A stretch of DNA of 20,936 bases from Paulinella micropora (lineage: Eukaryota; Cercozoa; Imbricatea; Euglyphida), in contig BJOX01000161.1 of assembly GCA_009731375.1 (NCBI GenBank), positions 655,745-676,680 of the forward strand. Direction: 5' to 3'. Made by a program: the position numbers and the translations under genes. The notes beneath the pieces were generated by a model. It did no database searches and had not been told where the DNA came from. It worked only from the letters and a program-made list of their open reading frames with translations. Positions 9,087-18,350 of the stretch are shown piece after piece; the stretch's first letter is position 1, and every line of letters begins with the position of its first letter.

Positions 9087-9104
9087 ACCCCACCNNNNNN
9101 NNNN
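8999..9104. other. Poly-C run ending in a 10-N assembly gap
   Basis: About 90 nearly pure C bases (9001-9094, with one T) adjoin ten Ns (9095-9104). This looks like an assembly or sequencing artefact inside the retroelement, and sequence may be missing here. Confidence 0.85.
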
Positions 9105-9756
9105 TTATCGCATACCCACTCAAAGTTGACAAGGTAAACCTGAGCAACCCATAGGCATCGTGTTGCGGTAGCCTCATCTCCAGGCGCAGAGTCCTTCATC
9201 TGCGGATAACACTGAGAACAAAAGTGTAGCATCATACACTCCGCTCGCTCGGTTCGACAGCCCGCTTTTAATGCCTCCCTTAGCGGCTAAAAAGTCCGAG
9301 ACTTGCAATTTTCCATCATGATTCGCATATATGCTTATCGAAACCGTCGATGTTTTCCGCCTTTATTGTCTTTTTCTTCCCACGGCTCCTTCAGCTATGT
9401 CATAGCTGCCCAAGTAACTGAAATCTGACACGCAGCCATAGATGTGCGATTGGTTTTACCGTCATGTCCCTCCATATTTATACAGTGCGTCCCACACCGT
9501 ATAGATTTCAGTGACAGTCCTTCCAGCCGGCTACCCTCCACCCAATTCAGTACTGTAACTTACTTTGAAATCAATAGTGACATCCTGCCACTTCCCTAGT
9601 GACTTCCAGTCACTTCCTCCTTCAAAGTTTACAGTCGAATATCAGCCAGCCGGTTGCCGAAAGAAAAGATAAGAGAAAAATTTTGATCAAACCTTATGTA
9701 TTAATAACCACTCGGTCAGTCTCCTCAGTGTGACCAAACATGTATTAACACATTTC
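9105..9756 (-). other. Retroelement 5' internal region, coding remnant then leader
   Basis: Next to the gap a minus-strand stretch (9105-9232) reads MMLHFCSQCYPQMKDSAPGD and continues to FEWVCD at the gap. It contains a C-x2-C pair but no full zinc-finger signature. From about 9250 to 9756 I see no gene. This part resembles the untranslated leader of the element. Confidence 0.4.
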
Positions 9757-10075
9757 CAATGCAATCCAATGCAATCCAATACAATCTAATGCAATCCAAT
9801 TCATTCCAATGCATATCCAATGCAATCCAATGCATATCCAATGCATATCCAATGCAATCCAATGCAATCCAATGCATATGCAATGCAATCGAATGCAATC
9901 CAATTCATATCCAATGCATATCCAATGCAATCCAATGCAATCCAATGCATATCCAATCCAATCCAATCCAATCCAATGCATATCCCATGCAATCCAATGC
10001 AATCCAATGCATATCCAATGCATATCCAATTTTATCCAATGCAATCCAATGCATATCCAATGCATTCCAATGCTG
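9757..10075. repeat. Minisatellite of 10- and 11-bp units (ATGCAATCCA / ATGCATATCCA)
   Basis: About 30 tandem units alternate irregularly between ATGCAATCCA and ATGCATATCCA, with a few variants. The array is free of stop codons in several frames on both strands, which creates spurious open frames (Met-Gln-Ser-Asn-rich and Trp-Ile-Cys-rich). It lies in the presumed leader of the LTR element. Confidence 0.95.
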
Positions 10076-10259
10076 ACACATGGTATGTTTGTTTGTATTG
10101 CCTGTCTCTCAAGGTTGGATGAGTGAGATGCACAGGTGGTTGAACTGGTTTGCTGTGGAGGAGGCCTGTGTCAGAGGTACAGGGAAGGACCCAGTGGGCA
10201 CGTTAGGCTGACAGGCAGGGAGCGACCAGCAATCATAGGCGTTAGGGGGGGAGGGATGG

Positions 10260-10315
<56 letters not shown>

Positions 10316-10800
10316 TTCTCTCTCGGTGGGAGGGATGTGAGCATTAATGCCTTTTGTCTCTGTTTCCTGTTCTGTTGTGAAACAAGAGGGATTGCATGGG
10401 ATTGCAAACCCTGTCTGACTGACATACTTCTCCTACGTTGCCACCTCCCCTCATCCAATTATGAGACAGGGAGACGACAGACGCAAATCAGAAGAAAGAA
10501 GACCCAGGTGCCAATGTCAGTATACCGCTGACATGTTGACCTCCCAGGTGTCAAGGTTCAAGTTTCGAGATCAGGGTTCTTCCCTGTTTCTCCAAAACCC
10601 CCCTTAACACCTGTAGTTTCCCTTGCCCGAGACGACTGAAAGCACTATCTCACACGACCAGTACAGAGTACTGATAGTCGAGAAGCTACTTGACACTCTC
10701 ACCAAGACACAGTCAACAACAGTGACTGATTGTCCCCAGAGAGTGTGTCGTTCCAAAATTCCAAATTTTATGAGTTCGAAAAAGGCATAGGAACTGCAAA
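10076..10800. other. Retroelement leader DNA with a CT microsatellite
   Basis: No gene is visible. A (CT)n tract occupies about 10262-10325. On the minus strand the sequence directly after the 5' LTR (TTTGCAGTTCCTATGCC) does not begin with the TGG usual for a tRNA primer-binding site. Confidence 0.5.
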
Positions 10801-11504
10801 TGTATTAAGACCGGAGGTCTACCCTTACGAGCTCAAAGGAAAGTAAAAAATAAAAAAAAATGGAATTTAATAATGAACACAACTGGTTCAAGACTCACCT
10901 CCACTTCTAGAGTAGAAAGGGAAGTCAGGTTTGAACCCCAACAACAAGCCAACGGGAAAAAGCGCTAAAAACGGAGTGTCCCTTTGACACTGGTAAACTG
11001 ACACGATGCGTTACGTCCGTAACCTGCACAAATGCCAAAACATACCACAAGCAACAACCCATGAGTGCAATTTCCCTTATTTAGCCATAAATTCCCAGTC
11101 ACGGGAAAAAATGCAAATTTCACGGAATTTCCTTGACCTTTTTCCTTAACTTCAAAAGGTTACTACATGTGCTATAGAAGGATCAGGTCAACGCTATTAA
11201 TGTGGGAGGTTATTCAATATGAATGCTACATAATCGTGTAATCTGCATCCTAAAAACCTTCTCCACGCCGGTACTACTGTTATGTGAATTATATAAGTTT
11301 TAAGGTCATATGTGATCCAAGCTTCCCCGAGCTTTCCTCCCATATTCGTTATCCTAAAACAACATTAAAACCGGATGTATTAATCAGAACCGGAAATGTA
11401 ATAAAATTCATCTTAAAATACATTTAATGACAAGTAATTACTTCCACTAGTAAATTCCCGTAAACACAAATAGCGCAAAAACCGTCGTAGTACCGTGGGT
11501 GTTA

Positions 11505-11506
<2 letters not shown>
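10801..11506 (-). repeat. 5' LTR (element orientation)
   Basis: This 706-bp direct copy of the LTR carries an insertion-like 24-bp difference around 11321-11352. The palindrome seen in the other LTR is broken here by one substitution (TTCCTTGA arm). It is followed by TCTC and the resumed CT repeat. Confidence 0.85.
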
Positions 11507-11572
<66 letters not shown>

Positions 11573-11585
11573 TTGTTGTTGTTGT
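11507..11585. repeat. (CT)n then (TTG)n microsatellite
   Basis: This is the right-hand remainder of the CT repeat into which the LTR element inserted, passing into TTG units. Frames here are repeat artefacts. Confidence 0.95.
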
Positions 11586-12973
11586 TCAAAGTTGTTGTTG
11601 GAAGTTTCTCTCTTTCCATGTTTTTCCAAGTCCTTATTAATGCATTTCATAGCCTGGCAGGCTTTTCTATGCTCTCTTTCTCTGTTTCCCTCTATTTTCA
11701 AAGCTGCCACTGTGCCGATTATTATTAATCTAAATCATTTTTATGTTATCATTATTTGGCTGATATTAATGTTAATACACACTAAACCGGTTTCAAAACA
11801 GTTGTTATTAATAATACTTAGTTCGTACTAAGCCCTTCGACTTTTAACCAAGTTTTTTTTTACTAATATTAATATTAAATATATGATTCTGTTTTAATGA
11901 ATTAATTTTAATAAAAAATTTAAATATTATTATTTTTATTAAACTTGAAAGTGACTTGAAATTGATGCCGGTCGGCATCCAGTGTCAGGCACACAGACAT
12001 TAGTGACGAGTTGAGTATCGTCTCAGTATCTCTAATAAAGTAACTTGAGTCCGACCCTCTCGTTATATTATGCACTCTGACTATGAAAAGTCGCTTAGTG
12101 GAAAAAGTGTACATGTGCCACTGAAAAATTAAAGACTGTATTGATTCTACAATTTCAAATAATTAATCATGATTCGTGTCAGGCTCTGACTGAACTAAAC
12201 TTCAGACTGTATTGATTCTACAATTTCAAATAATTAAAATATTAATGATTCGTGTCAGGCTCTGACTGGATTCTTGAAAGCTGAGCTTGGAACTAACAAT
12301 AAAAATTTAAGTGAATTTATATTAATAAAACTTATTTTGAATCATTGTCAATGAATCTTGTTTTTATTGTCGACTGTTATTGACGTTTTGAAATTTATTA
12401 TTAGATACTAGAGCGATAAAGTGGAATGTTAATAAGTTACTCTGACGGCCTTTGCGAAAAAGGATGCGTTTTGATCATCATTAACATAGCTTACATTGGT
12501 TGCCTAAGATAATGTGAGGCTGTCAATATAGCCTAACAGAATATGAGGCCGCTATTAATAGGAATATTTGCTACCAAGGGGTTAGAAGCCTCGGATTCTT
12601 TGGCTTGCTGATCCCCTCTAATAAATCTGCTTGCTGTATTACCGCGGACAGTCAGCTGGCAAGATCTGCCAATTTCTATCTCAGTCTCGCTCAAGAGAAG
12701 TGATACGACAAAGCTGATGGTATCGTGAAATGATGAACTCATGTTTGCTGTACCATCGATATTGGCCCAGTCTCAATAACTTCAAATTTGAATGGTTTTG
12801 CCGTTTGAACGTTCGCGTAATATATATAGACTATGTGCTGGACCCCCCACGTACTTGAACTGAAGGATAAGGCAAGCTTCGATGCATAGACGCGTGTGAA
12901 ATTTCACGAGGCTTAGCAACTGTTCGCGTTGGTCGAATACCTAAAGAGTACAAGAACATGGGTTTTAGAAAAC
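11586..12973. other. AT-rich non-coding DNA with a 71-bp tandem duplication
   Basis: I find no supported gene in these 1.4 kb. A segment starting AGACTGTATTGATTCTAC and ending in AGGCTCTGACTG is present twice (12133-12193 and 12204-12269), offset by 71 bp; the second copy has an extra AAATATTA-like insertion. The region is downstream of the minus-strand gene and may include its 3' UTR. A TTTATT (AATAAA on the minus strand) occurs near 12395, too far away to be decisive. Confidence 0.6.
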
Positions 12974-13799
12974 TCATCCATCCATACATACTACTACTGC
13001 TAATAATAAAGTAGGTAGGGGGCTGTACTTCGCGCCGCTGTCGATCCAGTCCTTGACAGTCTGGATTTGGCTGCTGGAGGCCGCAGAGCCCTAACCAGCA
13101 CAGCAATACACAGACAACACTGTTGGACCACGCGATCTCTCTCTTTTCCCTCGTCCCACTAAGGGTGACAGGGTTTATGTAGAAATACATGACATGGATA
13201 TTATTACATTTATTATTATTATTATTTTGTATACTTATTTTGTCACACCACACCACACCATACCAGATTATATAACATTTTTGTGTGTAGGGAAAGAGTG
13301 TGTTGGCACCATGGGCATTCTGGAGCCGCTGCCGGTGCCTTCCAGCTTCATCACCTAGATAGATGCATGGGCGGATGGATAGAGGTATGATTGGGGGAAA
13401 CTAGAGGAAGTGGGGAAAGAAGAAGGGGAAGGAGGACGAGGAAGAAAGAAGAAGAAGAAAGAAAGAAGAAAGAAAGAAGGAAGAAGAAAGAAAGGAAGAA
13501 GAAAGAAGAGAAAGAAAGAGTAGGGAGGACAGAAGAACCAGGTAGCTGTTGGCGGAGTCACCGGGCTTGACCAACATTTTATTAGACTGGCCGGATTTCA
13601 CCTGAGAGAGAGAGAGAGAAACAGACTTGGGTTGCGCTGCTGCAGTCATTCAAGTCTAAATATCTATCTAGTGTGGCATTGAAAGGCAGTAGCGGCAGCT
13701 ATTCCAGCTACAGCTAGATGTACAGGCCCTCATCGAAAGCGTGCCGGTGACACCGCAACTGGCGATGCGCGGAGGGAGAGCGCGCGCGCGCGCGCGTGC

Positions 13800-13864
<65 letters not shown>

Positions 13865-14273
13865 TTACGTTCACCATGTTCCTGAAGGCGGTGCAGGGGT
13901 TGGACAGATCCTGTCAGAAAATACATACATGCATACATTCAATACAACATGCAATACATACAAGACGACAGACAATATATAGGTGCATGCATACACAAAT
14001 ACCAGCTGATCCTGGGCCAGACATATATCATTCACTCATCCTTGATCATTCATCATTCATAAATCATTGATGGTTGACCATTCATCACTCATCATTCAAC
14101 GTTCATCAATATTCTTGATGATTGATCATTCATTAGGTGCATACATACACAAGTACCAGCTCATCCTGGGCCGATCCTCCCTGGCCATGCGCGCTGACGC
14201 CCAGCTGTACATAGATATAGTAGACATACATGAAGATATAGATAAAGCAAATCAATGAGTAAGCACGCAAAGG

Positions 14274-14311
<38 letters not shown>

Positions 14312-15668
14312 AGAACCTTCTGCATGACTGGCCACACGCCCTCTAGGAAGGTGGTGCCTGAGCTGCTGCCGGAGTCCGCGATCATCGCAGCGCCCGAGTA
14401 ACCACCTCTGTTGTTGTATCCGCTGCTGCTACCACCATAGCCGCCTCTGCTATTGTAGCTGCTGCTGCCGCTGCCGTGGCCTGAGTTGTAGCCGCTGGAT
14501 CCGTAACGACTGTTGTAGGCACTGGGTCCGTAACCGCTGCTGCCGCCGCTGTTGTAGTTGCTGCTGCCGTAGCCGCTACGTACATACATACACAGACAGA
14601 CAGACAGACATATACCAAGGGGAAACAGGATTTTGTGTGTGTGTGTTTTGTTTTTTTCATTGTATTCTTTATTTTACTTCATTTTATTGTGAAAACGTAT
14701 GTGTACTAACGTCCGTTTATGGCACACGGATGAAATAAGTACAAAACACCCGCACGCAGGGATGTGTAGCTTTCATCCCTGCATAAGCAAGCAAACATAC
14801 TTACGTACGACATCTGCATGCTACTATGAACCCATGAGTCATACATACTTCGTATATATTTCAATGCGTCCTGAAACATAGCTTCTGGAGAAAAAATTCC
14901 TCTCGTTGGCTCTGTGGTTGGCCTGTGAAGCGGGTGCTCTTTCACCGGCGAGTGCTCTTTCACCGGCGACAGCAGCAGGCCGCGGCCATAAGTCCGTGCG
15001 TTTGTTTGTCCTCTCGCGCTTGTCTTGCTGCTGCGCTGCCTCTGAATGCTGAACAGTTTGCTGTGCTGAGCACAGCGAACCTCACACTTCCTGGACGCCA
15101 AGTGCCTTATTCTCTCGGGAGCCCCCCCCCNNNNNNNNNNCCTGTGGCATAATGCGCATGTTTTAAGCAGTAGCCACACCTGTTGTAGTTGCTGCCGTAG
15201 CCGCCGCTGTTGTAGTTGCTACCGTAACCGCTGTTGTAGCTGCTGCCGTAGCCTCTGTTGCCACCATAGCCGTTACTACCGTAACCGCTGTTGTAGTTGC
15301 TGCCGTAGCCTGTGTTGTAGTTGCTGCCGTAACCGCTGTTGCTGCCGTAGCCACTATTGTAGTTGCTGCCGTAACCGCTGTTGCTGCCATAGCCGCTGTT
15401 GCTGCCGTAGCCACTGTTGTAGTTGCTGCCGTAGCCACTATTGTAGTTGCTGCCGTAACCGCTGTTGCTGCCGTAACCGCTGTTGCTGCCGTAGCCACTG
15501 TTGTAGTTGCTGCCGTAGCCGCCGCTGTTGTAGTTGCTGCCGTAGCCGCCGCTGTTGTAGTTGCTGCTACCACTGTTGTAGCTATTGTAGCCTCCTCTGG
15601 AGTACCTGTGTGTGTGAGGGAGAGAGAGAGAGGAGAGGTGGGGTGGGGGGGGGGGGGGGGAAGGGGGT

Positions 15669-15719
<51 letters not shown>

Positions 15720-16137
15720 NNNNNNNNNNATGAGAGAGAGAGAGAGCGTGAGGGAGTTAGGGGGTGTGTGTGTTTGTCTCTGTGTGTGTTTGTCTCTGTG
15801 TAATTGTCTGTGTGTGTGTGCGTGCTTGCGCTTGTGAATGTGCGTGTGCTTGCGCTTGTGAATGTGTGTGTGTGTGTGTGCGTGCGCTTGCGAATGTGTG
15901 TGTGCTTGCGCTTGTGAATGTGTGCGTGCGTCCATGGAAGTTTGTGGGTTGTGTGTGTGCCGAAGAAGCCTGCACAAAGTGAAGGGTGAAACAGCCTGTC
16001 AGCTGGAAGAGTGATTTAGTGGCTCAGCGAGTGAGAGAGATAGAGCCGTACTGGGCTAATCTCCGCCTGGCAGCCTGTTGAGGGCATCCATCGGCCGCAG
16101 CCATATTTCCCAAAAGCAGTCCAAGAGTAGTCAACAT
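12974..16137 (-). CDS. Putative secreted GYGSN-repeat protein with a degenerate PSCyt1-like (planctomycete-type cytochrome c) domain
   Basis: Eight exons, all with GT/AG introns and agreeing phases: 16052-16137, 15180-15605, 14317-14575, 14157-14204, 13869-13910, 13539-13601, 13310-13354 and 12974-13090. The model is 361 codons plus TGA. Residues 1-15 ([15 protein letters not shown]) resemble a signal peptide. Residues 30-235 are Gly/Tyr/Ser/Asn repeats ([23 protein letters not shown]). Residues 240-345 match the pattern of bacterial planctomycete-type cytochrome c domains: [20 protein letters not shown] (where CxxCH is expected), [28 protein letters not shown] and [10 protein letters not shown]. 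Third codon positions are C/G-rich in exons 2-7. The donor GTAAGT of exon 5 is strong. The start is less certain: the ATG at 16137 has A at -3 and a stop lies upstream in frame, but a further 5' exon is possible. The C-terminus may instead splice at GTATGT (12991). A secreted structural, adhesive or matrix protein is inferred. Confidence 0.72.
13781..13861. repeat. Compound (CG)n(TG)n(GA)n microsatellite in intron 5
   Basis: Alternating CG (13781-13798), TG (to about 13824) and GA (to 13861) tracts are fused without spacers. The GA tract ends at the exon 5 donor, so on the transcript the CT run begins immediately after GTAAGTTT. Confidence 0.95.
13981..14020 (-). pseudogene. Duplicated 3' end of exon 4 with its donor (exon relic)
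   Basis: This 40-bp stretch matches 14135-14172, the last part of exon 4 plus the start of its intron. On the minus strand it reads GGCCCAGGATCAGCTG followed by GTATTTG, versus GGCCCAGGATGAGCTG and GTACTTG in exon 4. No acceptor and no 5' half of the exon is present, so it is a partial duplicate lying in intron 4. Confidence 0.6.
14576..15179 (-). other. Intron 2 with an unexplained open frame and a 10-N gap
   Basis: This 604-bp intron contains a gap at 15131-15140 beside nine Cs. On the minus strand an open frame runs through most of it, including [20 protein letters not shown] and [15 protein letters not shown] 17-18-bp tandem duplication (GTGCTCTTTCACCGGCGA, 14934-14969) gives the SPVKEH repeat. 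It could be a retained or alternative exon, or chance. Confidence 0.35.
15639..15729. other. Poly-G run ending in a 10-N assembly gap (intron 1)
   Basis: About 80 mostly G bases precede ten Ns (15720-15729) inside intron 1. The run is probably an assembly or sequencing artefact, so the intron's true length is unknown. Confidence 0.85.
15730..15960. repeat. (GA)n and TG-rich repeats in intron 1
   Basis: A short GA run is followed by TG-rich DNA containing about four copies of a unit like GTGCTTGCGCTTGTGAAT (about 15820-15925). No coding sense is apparent. Confidence 0.8.
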
Positions 16138-16333
16138 TGTCGAAGAGTGGCCTGAAAACAGAACACGATCTTGGTTAGTCTCCTATGTTAATGAGCGTCT
16201 TGAGTTCGCGCTTGACAAAGCTTGACAACGGTCAAGAAGAACCACCACAAACCAAAATGTACAGAAAATATCCCACAGCTACGAGAAAAATGACAGGAAG
16301 ACAACACACAGAAAATCTTTTCTTTTTTTTTTG

Positions 16334-16486
<153 letters not shown>

Positions 16487-16549
16487 CAGTAACTTGAGAA
16501 GCTGATGCTTGTGCTTTCGATGTTGTTTTGTGTCTTCATTTTGCATTTC

Positions 16550-16555
16550 AATAAA
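16550..16555 (+). terminator. Possible polyadenylation signal AATAAA
   Basis: AATAAA lies in otherwise unique, T-rich plus-strand DNA after the GTA array. No plus-strand coding exon is seen upstream, so it may be fortuitous. Confidence 0.2.
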
Positions 16556-16599
16556 GTGGCTTCAACTGTCATCTACGGGGGTTCCAAAATGAAAAAAAG

Positions 16600-16985
16600 G
16601 CGGCGGCCGGTCGAAGGTTTGAAAAATTATCTACAACGGTCAGAAAAACGGCCAGGGAACGGCTTCCGAATGCCATTTTAACTCTTCGGCGCGGCTGGTT
16701 GAGCTCGTGTTTCAGAAGAGATGAGCGGTTGGTGCGGTTGGTTGAGCTCAGTTGTGTGTCAAGTCTGTCAAGCCCTCGAGTTTGCAAAATGTTGCACAAG
16801 ACATGTTTCGCCATGAAGATGGAAATGCTACTTTCTTAGTTGACCTCGTCTTCACAAGTTGGGCAATGGTTTGTGCTTTGTTAAAGGATCACGCTTTAAC
16901 AAAACGATTTCGCCAGAAGGAACTGGAGCTTGGCCCTCTGGAGCTGCTGGACTCCAGGAGGCGTCGTTCCAATATACAGGTCTGA
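16600..16985 (+). CDS. Possible 5' exon of an unknown plus-strand gene
   Basis: A GC-rich, CpG-containing stretch (16600-16760) with two similar GGTTGAGCTC blocks (16694 and 16741) leads into an open plus-strand frame. From ATG 16752 or 16804 it includes MFRHEDGNATFLVDLVFTSW and FRQKELELGPLELLDSRRRR, and it ends at a possible donor, ACAG/GTCTGA, at about 16980. I do not recognise the protein. The position, about 0.6 kb upstream of a divergent gene, suits a bidirectional promoter, but no partner exon is found downstream. Confidence 0.3.
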
Positions 16986-17219
16986 CCGTGTCATGTGATT
17001 TTTGCTTTCATTCATCCAGGCTGGGCAGAGTTATCGTCATATTGTACCTGAGGCTAGCTAGCGTTATCGTCATGAAAGAGTATGAGTTTTGAGCCCTTTT
17101 CCTGCTTCGTAATTCTTATTTTATGACTCTAATCCACGAAGCACACATTGCCACACCTTGTAAATGCCATCAGTCTTTCAATAGGAATGTGCAAAAATCC
17201 GAACTCCATACACACTAAA

Positions 17220-18350
17220 TACACATTTGATACATAAGTACATGGGTACATACATGCATGTACGTACATACATAGTGCATACATGCATACATAGTGCATA
17301 CATACATACATACATACAACATACATACATACATATACATACATACATACATATACATACATACATATACATACATATGTACATACATATGTATGTATAC
17401 ATATATACGTACATGCATACATACATACATATGTACATACATATCATACATACATATGTACATACATATGTACATACATATGTACATATATACGTATATA
17501 CATACATACATATGTACATACATATATATGTACATACACACACACATACATACATACTGTTATGTATGGTGTACGTATGGTGTATGTATGGTATGTGGTA
17601 TGTATGTACACATATGTATGTATGTATGTATGTATGTATGTCATGTTTGTATGTATGTTATGTATGTATATTGTAGGTTGTATGTACGTATGTATGTCAT
17701 GTTTGTATGTATGTTATGTATGTAAGTATGTATGTTATGTATGTATATTGTAGGTATGTATGTATGCATGTATGTACATAATTGTATGTATGTATGTACA
17801 TAACATACATATGTATGTATGTATGTATGTAATGTATGTATGTATGTATGATAGATACCATACATAACATACCATACCATACATACCAAACAGATCATAC
17901 AATACCATACATACCAAACAGATCATACAATACCATACATACCATATGCATGCATACATACATACATACAATACATATCATACATACCATACATACATAC
18001 ATACATACATACCTACCTACCTACCTACCTACCTACGTACATACATGCATACATACATACATACTCATACATAAATACACATACATACATACATATGTAC
18101 ATACATACATACATGCATACCTACCTACCTACCTGCCTACATGCATACATACATACATACATGTGTGTTCTGTGTTCTGTGTTGTGTTGTGTGTTGGTGT
18201 AATGTTTGCATGTTGCATACATACATACATACGTACATACATGCATACATACACACATGCGTACGTACGTACGTACATACATACATACGTACATTTGTAC
18301 ATACATACATGCATACATACATGCACACTTGCTCACTTAATTAACTAATT
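17220..18350. repeat. Long (ATAC)n/(GTAT)n array with strand switches
   Basis: ATAC units (about 17225-17560) switch to GTAT (about 17560-17845) and back to ATAC (about 17860-18330). Within it a roughly 45-bp stretch beginning TATGTCATGTTTGTATG is duplicated (17636 and 17692), and a 28-bp unit containing CCAAACAGATCATACAA is repeated twice (about 17883-17940). Open frames of up to 170 codons here are Tyr/His/Ile/Thr artefacts. Confidence 0.95.

Larger units (their letters stand above)
4413..11506 (-). mobile_element. Degenerate Ty3/gypsy-type LTR retrotransposon inserted in a CT repeat
   Basis: Two direct repeats, 4413-5093 and 10801-11506, both run TGTATTAAG...GTGTTACA, so they start TG and end CA. 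They are flanked by TCTC on both outer sides, which fits a 4-bp target duplication but is ambiguous in a CT repeat. The coding strand is minus. The polypurine tract lies just inside the left repeat, and the integrase reads right to left towards it. Internal DNA is about 5.7 kb and contains a 10-N gap, poly-C, a minisatellite and a CT tract. Frames are broken many times. I see integrase and unrecognised gag-like and accessory readings, but no reverse transcriptase or RNase H. The LTRs differ by very roughly 30 substitutions plus indels, so the insertion is not recent. Confidence 0.85.

Noticed and set aside
9745-10126. Proteins rich in Met-Gln-Ser-Asn or Trp-Ile-Cys over the minisatellite
   Set aside because: They arise because the 10/11-bp units lack stop codons on both strands; there is no start context or conserved domain.
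12533-12742. A 69-codon minus-strand open frame downstream of the main gene
   Set aside because: It has AT-neutral codons unlike the neighbouring exons, no matching splice phase and no recognised domain.
13714-13758. An extra exon between exons 5 and 6 reading [14 protein letters not shown] then TAG
   Set aside because: It has a possible acceptor and phase 0, but would end the protein before the PGDS, RMPM and WIDSGA segments, which continue in frame from exon 5 to exon 6. It may be a poison exon or chance.
16040-16137. Alternative frame of the first exon reading [19 protein letters not shown]
   Set aside because: It looks protein-like, but its only usable donor leaves phase 0, whereas exon 2 needs phase 2; the signal-peptide-like frame fits.
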